Shown here: piece by piece, positions 31,461 through 43,974 of the stretch | Layout of the letters: each line of letters starts with the position of its first letter | Position numbering within the stretch: the first letter of the stretch is position 1 | Translations under genes and position numbers: made by a program | The notes under the pieces: generated by a model | What the model saw: the letters and a program-made list of their open reading frames with translations, nothing else | Told to the model about the DNA's origin: nothing | Databases searched by the model: none | Assembly (NCBI GenBank): GCA_014526335.1 | Contig: JACTAT010000041.1 | Span: 398,420 to 462,419, forward strand | Length of the DNA stretch: 64,000 nucleotides | Source: Chrysaora quinquecirrha | Lineage: Eukaryota > Cnidaria > Scyphozoa > Semaeostomeae > Pelagiidae | Reading direction: 5' to 3'

Positions 31461-33330
31461 CACAGTCAGTTTATTGTGTTTGTGTTTTGAACACCATTTT
31501 CGACCATACAATCTCAGTGTCTAATAATACATAATACGTTCATCCCAGTGCGTTAATGTGCGTTCGATAGCATTTACATCAAGTAGGGTAATCGGCTTAA
31601 CAATAGCAGAGCCTGGCTTAGGCTTAGGCCATCCGGTCCGTCACACTCTTGTTTTCTTCTTTCAACCTTTCAATGTCATCTCACATCAATAATTCGCATT
31701 CATTTCAATTCAATAATTTATTTCGCAAGCATATCTTGAACTATTGATTAGGCCTATTTCAAAATAAACAGCTTAGAAACATAAAAACAACAGTGTTTGC
31801 GCCTTCAAAGCTGAGGTTGGACAAAAAATTTCCCTCCATTTTTTTGTTGACCACCTCGTTTGCCAAATAAATAAATGACACCCGGCTTACAAGTTTTGAC
31901 CGCAAATAGCTAGTACGCCTGCGCTTTAACCGCAAAAACGGGGGTACTAATATTTCCTCGGACTTACTGCTTCTCATCTCCCCAACAATGTAGGATTCCA
32001 AGCTGCTATACTTTTCAAATTATGTTTGGTCACGTGGCTTGGCGCAAACAGCAAGTAATTGGAGGAAAACTTGCTGATGATAAATCGTCCATCTTAAGAT
32101 TGTATGGATCCATTATACCTACTGCTTTTGATTTTTTTTAAATACCGCTGTATATTTTCACTGTTCAAGCTGTCTAAGTAACTTACCATCTGTTGGAATA
32201 TAACATGCGAAAGATGCTCAAAATATTAGAAACGATATAATCTGATTGGTTTATAGAAATAAATTCAAACGTCACATTCGAAAACTCGGAAATAACATGA
32301 ACTGTAGTCTCATTGGTTGAAATCACAGATCGGTTTAAACCGGTGTAAACCAGTTGAAAATTATAGTTGCAACTATATAGCATATCAACTATATAGCATG
32401 TGGCAGCAATTATAGCATAATTAGTCGCAACTATTCCATATTACTAGCGTAGGTTGGGTAGATTTTGGGTGCTCTGCAGTTATCGAATTTCACTTGTGCT
32501 TTTACGTTAGCATTGCAACCTTAGCATCACTTCCATACTCGTTTTTCAACCTCAGCAACTTCATAATTCTCAGATTTAAAGGAATGCCTTTAACTTCTGC
32601 AGTAGCTGTCCCTGTTAGATACCCTCTTAAATAGGAAAATCTCACAACATTGTCAAGTCTTTTTGAGATAATAGTGATATTGAATTGTGTCCGAAATTCT
32701 AACCACTTAGAAGGGTCCTTGTTATAATTTGCTATAGGCAGTTTGATCAGTTTTGCATGGTTTTCCCTTGAGGGTCAGGGTCCCCTTTCTTGTAAATTGT
32801 TTTTTACTCAAATGATTTAAGGGCTTTTCAAGTTCAACTTGCAAGTTTAGAAAAACTTTTACATAAAATACCATAGATGCGCTTTGCCCAGACAATTAGA
32901 TAATGAGTTACCTAAAGATCGTGACGAACACAACTTCTTTATGCATCCAGTGAAAACCAATGAACTCTGTATATCATCACTAAATATAGACACACAGTAT
33001 GCAGACGACTGTGGAAGTTTAATCATAAGCGAAAACAAAGTGTCAATTACCTGAAAGCTACTGTACCTGGAATTCTTAAACAATACATTCTTTTTTGTAA
33101 TGAACTTACGAATGAGGAACATGCAATAATTTATGAAAAAAGAAAAAAAAAGATTGTTGAGAAACTGTAAGTATTTAAGATATTTACTCGATAGTAACAG
33201 TGGCTTTTTACGAAGGAAAATCTTAGCTACAGAATCTTGCAAATCATTAAATGACATTTTTTTAAAGCTCTGTCACAATCAAAATTGCATGAGCACTGAG
33301 TTCACAACTCGTTTCCAGTCATTTCTGTCC
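31461..33330. other. AT-rich stretch without recognisable genes
   Basis: An 80-codon minus-strand frame (31759-32001) and a 132-codon one (32859-33257) occur but show no family motif. Short direct repeats CAACTATATAGCAT lie near 32365-32400. Confidence 0.4.
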
Positions 33331-33334
33331 TCAG

Positions 33335-34546
33335 TCAGTTGTAGCAACAAATCATATTTCCCTGGAACTTGTTCTCTAACGTCGATGTTCCATTTCGAAG
33401 GTCATTTTTTATAGTTTTTAACCATGTATGATTGGATCTTCCTTTTCTATTTTTACATTTTTTCAGTGTCTCCTTTAAGGCAATGGTTCTCACTTTCAGC
33501 TCTTCACTGATGATTTTAGAGTTGAAAATGTTTTTAAATTTTCTGTAGCCGTTGATTGTTTGACCCCTTCTTGAGCAGTTGTCTTTTGTGATGTCTAGGA
33601 AACTGACAAGCAGCTTGCAAGTTTTCCAGTCTGGTGAGTTATTCACTGGTGTAGGTGGAGTGTAGTTCACCAACCAGTCTCGCTCTGACCAGCAGATTTT
33701 GTCATTCTTGTGTGAGATGAGTTCCTCCTATGTTGGTTTTTGAGGAGAAGACGGTTGAGGTCAAAGTATTTCGAAGATTTCGGTTTTAGTGGTGTTGAAA
33801 TCGAGATCATTTCGCTTGAGTAGGGGTGATACTTGTTCCTGTACTAGCTTGTGTGTATCTGAGCTTGTTGTCAAGTATGTCACATCGTCTGCGTACTTTG
33901 GTTTCAGCAGGAAATCTTGCCCAGGGTCAATTAGTGTGTGTTCACCGACTAATGTTTCAGCAAGGTAGAAAATGAAGAGTATTGCACTAAGGCAATCACC
34001 CTATAGAATTCATAGGAGCGTTTTGAAAGATCTTCCTTTATTTCCATTTTCCCTCACGTGTATTAATGGTGTGTTTATTAGAAGATGGAGCAGATGCAGT
34101 TCATCAATGTTTAAGATTGATTCTAGATGGTGAAGAGTTCTTCTCTGTTAACTTTGTCAAAGGCTTTTGACATATCGCAAAGGTCTAAGTAGCTACACCT
34201 TGTATTCACTAGCATTTATTGCTTTTTCAAGGATAATTTTTACTGCCACCACTTGTTCAGTAGTGGATCGTCCTAGCTGGTAGGTGGATTGCTCTTTGGC
34301 GATTTTTTCTGATATCCTATCCCATATTCTATTTAACAGCATAATTGTGAGGATTTTTCGAAGTGTTGATAGAAGCATTACTGGTAATAGACTTAAACAT
34401 TGACCTTTGGGTTTGCCAGGTTTCTGCAATGGTATAAGTATTCCCCAGTTTATTTCTTTTTGGGCGTCGCCAGTTGCTGCCCTGCTCTTGTGGATACCTG
34501 CTATTTCATTGTGTACATAAAATAACATATGGAAAAGTAATTTCAC
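33335..34546 (-). mobile_element. LINE reverse-transcriptase relic
   Basis: Reading down: 34546-34193 has WGILIPLQKPGKPKG, LLSTLRKILTIMLLNRIWDR and YQLGRSTTEQV (RT motifs 1-2). A broken middle has the catalytic YADD box at 33884-33895 (KYADDVTYLTT), followed by a KTEI-like segment near 33790. The end (33673-33335) has WKTCKLLVSFLD and a terminal helical region. Several frameshifts. The plus-strand element at 34616 lies directly next to its upstream end. Confidence 0.85.
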
Positions 34547-34615
34547 AATCCTTGATGAAAAGAATATTTATGGACAATACATGTCTCTGGACAGTAAAAA
34601 AGAACCTAACAGAAC

Positions 34616-35102
34616 TAGACAGGTCAGTGAGCACAAAAATCTAAGCAAGTGGGTAACCTTTGTTTTGACACCAGATTATGATATTTGGAGGTATAACGAT
34701 CATTTTGAGCGGTCGTGCCATTTCGAAAAATGGGGGCAAGTCACGTGCCTGATGACGTCATTTTTGTGGGGTCATTTTCTCTAAAATGAGCTGTAACTCG
34801 CAAAATACTTGGCCGACTTGGTTAAAATTGTTTCAAACACCATGAAATTACATGCCCTTTCATTTGGTATACGGCGCGATATATTTTGGGAAATTCCGCA
34901 AATGTTTTTTCGAATTCAGCGACTTTTTGATGACGTCATAAATAAATCATGCTAAAAAGTTCACTTCTCGAAAAAATGCTTGATCGTTTCAGTCGCAAAT
35001 GGCTTCAAACAACGTAAGCCTTCAGTCTACATATGGCTCGTAATATATTTGATAACAGTTTAACACCCTCGCCAGTGGTTTTTCCGTCCATTCAACAATG
35101 CG
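34616..35102 (+). repeat. Left TIR of the 3.0-kb element
   Basis: Inverted copy of 37140-37617, including TGATGACGTCATTTTTGTGGGG and ACATATGGCTCGTAATATATTTG. Contains TGACGTCA palindromes. Confidence 0.88.
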
Positions 35103-37252
35103 TTGCTATGCTTAGTGGCCGCGTTGTGAGGGGATACTGAAAAGCTTCTTCCAGGTTGGTGGCTTTAGCTACGAGCATACCAAATGCTTGTTGATCTTCT
35201 TTCAGGGCTGTCACTGCTTTAGGCTGCTGTTTACTTTTTTCAAGGCCAGTTTTAAGCTTGACTTTTTTGATGTTGTCAAATAGTGACTTATCTCCCTTTA
35301 CGAGGCAATCAGCAACAAATTCCTTGAAAGACTTATCACCCGTTTCTTCTGCATTCAATAGACCATTTATGATATATTTGTCAATTTCTGTGCCAGTTGA
35401 CATGGATCTTGCTGGCCCATCACCAAATGGATCATTACCATATTCCCTGAGTTTCTTTCTAAGATTCATAACATGCGTATTATGCATTTTTTATTGCCTG
35501 GAGTTAATTCCTTATGGCCCGATGAAGTCTTAGCATGCAAATTTTCTTTTAATGTCGATCTCATTCTGCAGTGTATATGATATGTAGAAATCCATCTGTT
35601 TACTGCATCAGTATTTGTACTATACCCAGCTTGAACGGACCCGCAGTGCCTTTTGTTGCTCCATTAAAATGTTCTGTTACCAAATCACCATGTATACAGC
35701 TAAAGATGTCCCCACCTTCACTGGCTCCATGGCCTCTTAATGCCAAATCATTGTAAGCTTCTTGTCTGCTATCTTCTTACCTACGTAAGTAAACGTGTTG
35801 ATAAGTGTTGTATCTACCATAATGAATATGGTCGAAAGCGAAAACTGATTTTAGCATTTGCCTTTCTGCTTGGAGATGTCTTTCAAAATCTTTTTCTCAC
35901 ACTGCAGAAACAAGCGCAAGCATCAAGGATACGTCCATTAGACGGTCATCTTTGCCTGTGTTCCGCCTGTTGCATTATCTGGAGTTTCAATGCGTGAAAT
36001 GCTTTCAGTCCAAGTATCTTTTCTAGAGCTTGCGACGAAGGGTTTTTCCACAGTTCTACCAATCTTTGTTTCAGATTTTTGTCAATATTCACGTAGTTAG
36101 CCGTTACGTCTTCTACTCTGTTTTGGACCAGTGCATCGAACGCCTCCTTGTGCAAACGCATGCAGCGGTAATAGTGACGCCCCTTCTGTGCTTGCGATAA
36201 GAAGCCGGAGGCAATCGAGCCAGCATCAACAAACCAGTCACCATATCCCATACAAGAATGCCGCTTATAGAGAATCTTTTGCAGTACTCTGAGCTGATGA
36301 AACCCACCCATTACTGGAATAATGTTTTTATATGTTATTCCCCACACTTAAGTCTTAATCAAAGCATTGGTCAAGGATGAACTTATCATCTTTGTCTTCA
36401 AAAATTTCGAGCCGCTGCGGTCCTATTAGTTTTCCTATCCTGTAATCTTCAATGTTTTGTGACTTAGGATCTAGTATACTCAGTTTCGAAGTATCCGAAA
36501 GCTTCTCTTTCTCATGCACATCTGGTGTCTCACCTACATTAAAACATAACAGAAAATATATAAGCATGCAGAGATTTTTCTTAATTGCTATTACATACAG
36601 CACATAGAATGTGTTATAGCTACTTATCTGGTAGCAAAGGCTGGAAAAGCAGCCAATTGGTGTTGTGGGTTGTTCCTGCACCAGAGAAGTTTCCTGTCTC
36701 CCATCGTTGTTATCGAGACTCGCATGGGTAACGTTGACTCTTCAGACCATGAAATAGTTGCTTTGCAGGTGCAGCCGTACTAGACTATTTGTCATTTTGA
36801 TGTAAAACGTCCTCGTAAGATATTGCATGGCCTGCTTTGTGTAATATTTTGGATACTTTTTTGCTTGCAGTTAGCTGATGCACTGTCATGCCTAGCATTA
36901 TTTGATTTGATGATTTTTCTTTTGCTATAAGCGATTGCCAGTCCCCAGCTATTGACCATATCTTTTTTGCCATTTGTTGTGCTTTTGTAATGGCATACCC
37001 CTTTTCATTTAATCTGGCTGAAGGGTACAGTGTAAGAAAAATTGCATTGAATAATTCTGATTTCATAGACATCGCATCTGAAATACTCATTGGAAATTCT
37101 TTTTTCAATTCTGTCACATAATTGTCGACCTTCGCAGTCCTCGCATTGTTGAATGGACGGAAAAACCAGTTGCCTGTGGTCAAATATATTACGAGCCATA
37201 TGTAGACTGAAGGCTTACGTTGTTTGAAGCCATTTGCGATTGAAGCGATCAA
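35092..37252 (-). pseudogene. DDE-type transposase-like gene, broken (DNxD / GGFH family)
   Basis: Pieces run from high to low coordinates. 37252-36785: helical N-terminal part ending VSKILHKAGHAISYEDVLHQ. About 36730-36640: a DNND segment followed, after a one-base shift, by TTHNTNWLLFQ. 36681-36355: acidic linker. 36347-35946: VMGGFHQLRVLQKILYKRH, AGSIASGFLSQAQKGRHYYR, CMRLHKEAFDALV. 35487-35092: C-terminal part. The DNxD...THxTN and GGFH...GRHYYR...HKEA motifs parallel VADNVDHN...TFHGMG and GGLHVIM...GKAIARAIRGH in the transposon at 47725-53657. I infer a shared catalytic core. Stops and frameshifts make it inactive, and no nuclease-like or CXC part is seen. Confidence 0.6.
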
Positions 37253-37617
37253 GAATTTTTGCCAGAGATGAACTTTTTAGCATGATTTATTTATGACGTC
37301 ATTAAAAAGTCGCTCAATTCGGAAAAAAACAATTGCGGAATTTCCCAAAATATATCGCGTATACCAAATGAAAGGGCATTTAATTTCACGGTGTTTGAAA
37401 CAATTTTCAACCAAATCGGTCATGTATTATGCGAGTTACAGCTCATTTTAGAGAAAATGATCCCCACAAAAATGACGTCATCAGGCACGTGACTTGCCCC
37501 CATTTTTCGAAATGGCACGACCGCTCAAAATGATCGTTATACCACCAAATATCATAATCTGGTGTCAAAACAAAGGTTACCCACTTGCTTAGATTTTTGT
37601 GCTCACTGACCTGTCTA
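37140..37617 (-). repeat. Right TIR of the 3.0-kb element
   Basis: Inverted copy of 34616-35102, ending CTGACCTGTCTA. Confidence 0.88.
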
Positions 37618-37684
37618 AACCCAATAATTCATTCCAAAGAAAATTAATAAGAATCGCAATGAACGTATATTATTCCCAACAGTA

Positions 37685-37970
37685 GTGGACAACGAAAGGC
37701 TAATGGAATTGAACAATCAGACACCGTGGTCGGATTCAATCGCTGGACAAATATTAAGATGGTTTGGGCATCGTTTAAGGTTGCAAGATGACACCCAGCA
37801 AAACAAGCTGTACGAAAAAGCCACTAAAAAGTCTCAAGGAAAACCCATGGCAGCCTGGTTGGGCGTTATACGTAAACAAATCGTAGACAAAAATGTGAAT
37901 TACGAAAAAAGCTCGTGAACATACGCAAAACCAGAAAGAGTGGAGACAAATTATTAAAACTGTGAATTAA
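37685..37970 (+). mobile_element. LINE C-terminal tail relic
   Basis: The frame 37685-37918 contains QILRWFGHRLRLQDD, then KPMAAWLGVIRKQI. These are the RWxGHxxR and RPxxxWxxxIxxD motifs near the C-terminus of many LINE proteins. No RT core follows; only the tail remains. Confidence 0.7.
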
Positions 37971-38029
37971 CTAACTCTGTATTTTATTTTTAACATTTGT
38001 GCAATGTTTTGTCAATAACTTAAAAGCAC

Positions 38030-38400
38030 TTGATGAGTACAATCACCTGTTATCGTAAACTGTGTTTTCTGGGGATTGGTGCTCAGTTTATTTTCATCGA
38101 TTCAGCAATGTTAACAAACTTTTGTGCTAGCTGATGTAATGATGCAGTGTGTTCCATCTGAGAACATGCAAGCGCGGGAGAACTCTAAGCAGAGCCTTGA
38201 GATATGCCACGTTTGATTGCTAATGTGTTAGACGTGGCATTAATAAAGGAGCAAATTTGTTGTCAATCATTTAGGTAGGATTTACCATTCTATTTCTGTG
38301 CCTCTCAAACCATACGCTTGTAGCTTTTCAATAAGAATTTTTTGATTTACATGTCAAATGCTTTCTCTAGATCCAAGAAGTTAGTCATATTGCTACTTAA
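38030..38400 (-). mobile_element. LINE reverse-transcriptase relic
   Basis: On the minus strand, about 38395-38290 reads NFLDLEKAFDM, then ILIEKLQAYGLRGTEIEW (RT domain A/B). About 38165-38050 reads MFSDGTHCIITSAS and ENKLSTNPQKTQF, with the usual YADD box altered to FSDG. Stops interrupt it. It is separate from the relic at 33335-34546. Confidence 0.75.
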
Positions 38401-39610
38401 CTTATCGACGTTATGCAATAACTAACCCATTTTTTTATCAGTGAGGTGACTGTTGAGTAAAACTTCCGAAAAATTAATTGATTTTTGGGATAAACGTGTA
38501 TTTGCTCAAGACGCTCGGAAAGTTTATCATGTGTGATTTTTTCAAAAGTTTGAGAAAAATGCAGAGAAATGAGGTTGGTGTAGAATTGTTTCCATCATCT
38601 CCTCGCCTAAGGGGGGGGGGGCAAAAGCATTTCTTTGAGAGTAAAATTTCAACTACCCAAAGAATAAAATAACTCAAAATTCCAACCTAAGAAATAGAAT
38701 GACTTAGGAAGTCTTCATGAACGAGGCTAAGGCTGAAATCATTTGTCAAAGTCTGAATGAATATGAGAAACTACTATGATTTTTTTGTTCTGTATGATCT
38801 TTATTCAAACCGTTGAAGTATGCGATACGAAAATCAGAGGATCTAAAAAGTAGCAAGTGAATTGTTCAGATCCAGAAAAAAGTGGAAATTCCTCGAAACC
38901 CAAAAAATAGCTAAAAAATTTACTGAGCCAGAATAAACGGAGTTGGCAAAATTTTAAACTCAAAAAAATAAGACGAGCATCCCTGTCTAAATTTTGACAT
39001 GTGCCCTCCTGGGTCTCCTCGCTCCTGGTTTACAAATTCCATTTCCTAGAGAAGCGTTGAAGATCATTGATAGAGGAATAAAGCAATATGTCAGGAATCT
39101 TTGACAAGGATAGTATTTCATCTGCGCAACTCACTTTGCCAATTTTGAACTGCTTCATCAATATCAAAAACACGGTATATTCTTCTTTGAATGCGTTATC
39201 TGCTTGAATTCATCCATCTTTATCCACTATATTCAATAGTGCATAAAAATTGATGAACTCAAAACAGACCGTTCAAAGGAATTATTCTAAATAATTCCTT
39301 TGAGTCGTTATTCTGCTGTTTCTCATGATAACAATAATCGACAATGATCCCGCGACCATCGTGGTGTAACAGTGATGAAACTGCTACTTAAGTGGTGCAA
39401 GACGAGAGATGCGACTCGTGTAAAGAGTGAAAACTGACTAATTAGAATTAATTACATTACAGAGTTATATTCAAAGCGAAAGTACTAAATTAGTATAAAT
39501 TAGAATATGTTAGATTATAATACACAAACAAAGAGTAATCATGAGTCCTGTTACAGTTTCCATACCCAAGGACTAAATGAAACAAGAATTGATAGTAATA
39601 CGAAGGACGT
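38401..39610. other. Non-coding, nothing recognised
   Basis: A G-run at 38611-38620. AT-rich, with no coding similarity seen. Confidence 0.4.
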
Positions 39611-39618
39611 GGATGTTA

Positions 39619-39995
39619 AGGCCCCGCTAAACAACGCAACATTTTGTGCAACATCTGATTCGTAAATCCGCAGAGGTAAATTTACTCGGATGGCCAAACG
39701 CTGCAACATTTCAAATGCAACATTTGTATGCGTTATCAAAAAAGAACTGGAAACAGACACGTGATGTTATTTCCATAGTAACCTTGTTTGCGATACGCAT
39801 GCGTGCGTGTAACAAATGTTGCAAGACCCTGCCAAACGATGTGACGTCATGTTACGCGGTGCAACGTTTTTGGTTGTTTTCAAACTTCATGCAACATCGT
39901 GCAACCACTGCTGCACACTGCAACATGGGTGGCCAAATGACGCAGCATCGGATCAGCAACAAATGTTGCATCCAAATTTTGTGTCCTTTGGCCGG
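39619..39995. mobile_element. MITE-like repeat rich in GCAACATTTG motifs
   Basis: Many copies of GCAACAT or its complement ATGTTGC between 39637 and 39970. The ends are GGCCCCGC and the complement of a similar GCCCCGG sequence. The inverted ends are short and imperfect, and I see no certain target duplication. Likely a small non-autonomous element. Confidence 0.5.
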
Positions 39996-40940
39996 GGCTT
40001 TATAATTGATGATGATGGTTGCGATTTCAAAGACCAAAAATTAGAATTGGTTGGAATAAAGGTGGCCCCGTTGCGAGAAAAAGCTTCATCACGTTATGCT
40101 GGTATAGACCCCCCTCCCCCCAACTTCAGATAATAAAGAAGAAACTGCTTCAACCATGGCCAACTTTCTTTCCAACCATAATGCAAGTAACGGTTCTCCA
40201 ATTGCGATCTGAAAAGAACAAGCGAAGGACCACCGAAACAGCTAAAATCAATCTACAACGAGTTTCAATATCAACAGCAAAAAAATTAGTGCACCAGATT
40301 TCCTGCTGTTGTTAACAGGGATGGATTGACTAGAGTAACAAAAACTTTCTCGGAACCCGTTACCAGGAATCCGTGACCAATTTACCCAGACCTTGTATTG
40401 AAGATGTACTCTGGATCAGAAAAATGTGCTCAACAAAATTGGCTTGGGGACCCTCTCAAAAATTTGAGCGTTTTTGGCCATGGGGTAATGTCTGAAATGG
40501 TACAAATTTTCTCATGAAATCACCATAAGAATCGCTTCTGTGCTGTAATAGAGATGAAATTTATATCAAACAGACAAATTTACAGGCTAAGACCGACAAC
40601 GTGTCTGACCAAGCAAAAATATCCCTAAAATGACGTTTTTGGCACCATTGATGGGGTTGTCCGCTACCTCCTGCCTTTCAATTGTAATGGTCACAATAGA
40701 CAAGGAATTCTATATGAATGACTAAATTTCGACCTGACCTCAAATTTTAGCGCTAAATATGCTTCGCTAAATTCACATAAAATTCCTTGCCTAATGTGAA
40801 AGTAATAATTAAACTTTATTGAATTAAACTAAAGAAAAGTTATCTGTCTCTAGTTTCTTCGTCCTTGAACACAGATGGTTCCACTGGTACTTGGCCAAGT
40901 GAGAGCAGTATTGCTATATCTTGTGTCTTGCATCTAGCAA
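39996..40940. other. Non-coding, nothing recognised
   Basis: No coding similarity. It contains a CCCCCCTCCCCCC run near 40110. Confidence 0.4.
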
Positions 40941-40944
40941 AAGA

Positions 40945-41255
40945 CTGCATCAGTATGGAATCCCACAAGCGTCGTTTCTCTTTCCCTTACTATTCATCGT
41001 TTACACGAATGATTTTGAAAATGTTTGAAAAAATACACTCTCAACCTCTATGCTGATGCCACAAGCATTTCTCTTGCCTCCTCAGAGATGGATGAACTCT
41101 TGAACGACATCAAAGAAGGACTTAATCTTACTTCATCTTTGATGAGGCAAAGTAAACTTAGCTTAAAGTCAGAAAAAAGCGAGTTTATGTTGATAGATCA
41201 CCCAAGACAACCTAGCAAAACTGCCCTGATTGGTCAAATGCGAATTTCATTGTTT
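40945..41255 (+). mobile_element. LINE reverse-transcriptase relic
   Basis: Reads GIPQASFLFPLLFIVYTNDF (RT motif B, usually GVPQGS) at about 40958-41020. After a shift comes LNLYADATSISLASS (YADD box with the last Asp changed to Ala), then KLSLKSEKSEFMLI. Only domains B-D survive. Confidence 0.8.
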
Positions 41256-41329
41256 TAATAAAGTCGCGTAGACACGGCTGGTTAGCGTCATCGCGCGGTC
41301 GCTTTTTTTACCAAAGCAAAATGGCGAAA

Positions 41330-41756
41330 GTGGTTAACTGAAGATCTACCATATGAAAAGCGCTATTTTGATCAATTGAAGCCATGCCAAGAATGGAAGC
41401 AAGCCCGATTTTCCAAAGCAAGATGTCTATTTCTGGGCATTTCTACTCAGCTCTACTGTCTATTTCTACTCTTTACGAAAGAAGAGTTTGAAGCACGCAG
41501 GCTATCGAGTCTACACAAAATGAGTATCACTCCGAAGTCACTGTCAGAAATAAGGATGTCTGCCAAGTCATTAGTGCATGATTCATGCATCTATATATTT
41601 CGATTTAGTTATCATGTGCTACGAGTTGAAGTTGGCTGGAGAGAAAAGACGATAATACGTGGCTGTAAGAGACAGACTATATGCCTCGTGTGCAATGAGA
41701 ATCTCGTCGAAGACGAACGGCATTTCCTAATTTCCTGTCTTCCATATTCCTCCTAA
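41330..41756 (+). mobile_element. Probable LINE C-terminal zinc-knuckle relic
   Basis: The end of the frame reads YHVLRVEVGW, then CLVCNENLVEDERHFLISC. The CxxC...H...C pattern with VEDExHFL is common at the C-terminus of CR1/RTE-like LINE proteins and related endonuclease-RT proteins. The upstream part is unclear. Confidence 0.45.
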
Positions 41757-43079
41757 TGATCTGTATCAACAGATTGGAAAATCTGTGAAAAAATTCAGTC
41801 TCCTCCTATAAGAACAGAAATTTCTCTTTAAATGCCATGTGAAGATACTCAGATAAATAAAAGGTTGGCGTGATAATTAACAATGCGCTAGAAATCTGCT
41901 CAAATGTCACTTTACCCTGGTAAAAGTCTTATTTAATGCAAAATTTGTTTTACAACATGATAAAGCATTTTGTTTTTGCTTCTTATGTCTGACGGCCCTT
42001 CAACGGACCTCAATTTGAAATTTGCCCACGTCAAGAAGGCACCAAATTGCACCCAATGACAAAATGTTTTACCAGGATGACAAAATTTGACACTTTTTGG
42101 ATATCAACTTTTTTCGGATAACAAGAGCCTTCATTAATATGAAAACTTCGACTCCTTGCCTGATTACTTTCTCCCTTGCCACCCAAAATTCCACTGTCTT
42201 CAACATCACGCTTTTGGACACAGTGACAAGATGAACAAATTACTGTGGCTTACAGGTTTTTAATGCAGAAAAGCGTGGCTTACAGGTTTTTAATGCAGAA
42301 AAGCGAATCATTGGAGGATATTGATACTGTGTTACTTCACTAAGATCAAGGAGTGAAATAAAAGGTTTGAAATTTTTCTGTCACGGTTTCTTTCGAAAGT
42401 AAATAAGAGAAGTATTATTTTTTTACAGCTTCACGTCTTCGAACCCCTATTTTGCGTGCAGCTTGCTGGTTTCGCAATGCATTTTCTTCGGTTTGCAGCT
42501 TCATTATATATCACGCCTTGCATTTTTTGGTGTGCGTTGACATCGGTTTACGGCATTATGCATGCGGCTGCGGCTTTTAACCGAAAAAGAGCTACAGTTA
42601 CATTCCTAATTTCACAAGAACTTGGCGCGAAAAGGACCCTGACGCACTAGAAAAGAACTAGGAAAAGTAACCAAGCTATACAAAGCGAACAATAGACAGG
42701 ATTAATGTCAATTGACAAGTAATGTTAAACATCAACGAGTGCTAATAATCGGTTGCGGCAGGAAGATTTTTTATGACGGACTGTGGCATTGATCTGATTT
42801 TTCTCGGTTTCATGGCTTATGCACCGCCTATAATAGGCCCTCTAAATACAGTGATAAAACCTTTCAAAAAGCAGTTCTACACGTAGCACAATCAACAACA
42901 TAAGACCTTTTCATATTGTTTTCACTACTAATTTTTTGCAATCTACTGACAGTGACGATTTCTTGATTAAGAGATCTCTGTTAGCTAGTTATCCCAAAGT
43001 GTCAGTATCGTGAATATTTACAAATCTACATTTAAATTCAGTATAGAATAAATAAATGGTGCAATTTTTCATACAAATA
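41757..43079. other. Non-coding, one short tandem duplication
   Basis: A 29-bp unit (TGGCTTACAGGTTTTTAATGC...) is repeated twice at about 42247-42305. No gene is recognised; the 64-codon frame at 42456 has no family motif. Confidence 0.45.
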
Positions 43080-43625
43080 CAAGGTGTTCTAAAAAACAGG
43101 AACCCGCTTTATTTTTTGTTTGCAAACCATAGCTTCAGGGCTAGAAAAACTCTGCCATAATGCTTACTTGTATATACACTTTTTTGAGTGAAAGGATGAA
43201 TTTTCATATATCATCTTCACAAAATATGCTGTAGTGAATTTCGTTGATGAATAAAGCATGTGCACAAACCTAATGTGCACTTTCTATGATGGAGATTTTC
43301 AAATGCGGGGATACGTTACAGCAAGGGTTTATTGATATAACCATTGGTTAGCTCAGGGCAGGAGCTTTGAAAATGATTGACTTAAACGGACAAAATTGTT
43401 TAAAAAGTTCACATTTGACTGTTCTTTATGCTGACTAAAAAACTGTGTCAAAAGAATTTGTTCCTTCCTAGTATTATTCATGAACTAAAGCATTGTAAAG
43501 TGATGTCAGCATTATTCTAATTCTTTTTCTTTAAAAAACAAGTGTACCAAATTTTATGCTTACAACATTATCGTTTATTTTAGTACGACGGTTTCTTTAC
43601 CAGGTTCCCTTTTTGGAACACCCTG
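43080..43625. mobile_element. 546-bp Tc1/mariner-type MITE (TA target)
   Basis: The left end is CAAGGTGTTCTAAAAAACAG; the right end is the complement of CAGGGTGTTCCAAAAAGGGA. TA dinucleotides flank both ends (43078-43079 and 43626-43627). This end sequence and a TA target are typical of mariner-derived elements. No transposase inside. Confidence 0.8.
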
Positions 43626-43974
43626 TAATTATGACAAATGCACACTTGACCAAAATTAATCTACATAAAATCAACTTGACTACTGGATATCATATTGTTA
43701 AAAGTCGTAATTCGCACAACTATCTCGTGCGAATGAAAGCATATCCTTTTCATAAAATTCTTCATTAAATATGTTAGTAACACGTTATTATTTACATTGA
43801 AAAATACAATTATAAAATATTTAACTGAATGCAACGTAAGACTACCATTTCAATCAATACAAATTGTTGGAAGAATGCTATTTTTCAGCGGACTGCGGTG
43901 CTGGTAAGATTTCCTACGTTTACTAGAATAGCTTGAATCCGTAGCTTTTTAGGATGATTGTGACTAGAATAAAA

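Larger units (their letters stand above)
34616..37617. mobile_element. 3.0-kb DNA transposon with ~490-bp TIRs and a DNxD-type transposase relic
   Basis: The left arm (34616-35102) and right arm (about 37140-37617) are inverted copies with small indels. The outermost bases are TAGACAGGTCAGTGAGCAC. AAC flanks both ends (34613-34615 and 37618-37620), a possible 3-bp duplication; if the leading TA is excluded, a TA duplication is equally possible. Between the arms lies a minus-strand coding region in several frames (see 35092-37252). Long TIRs with a single gene inside indicate a cut-and-paste element. Confidence 0.85.
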
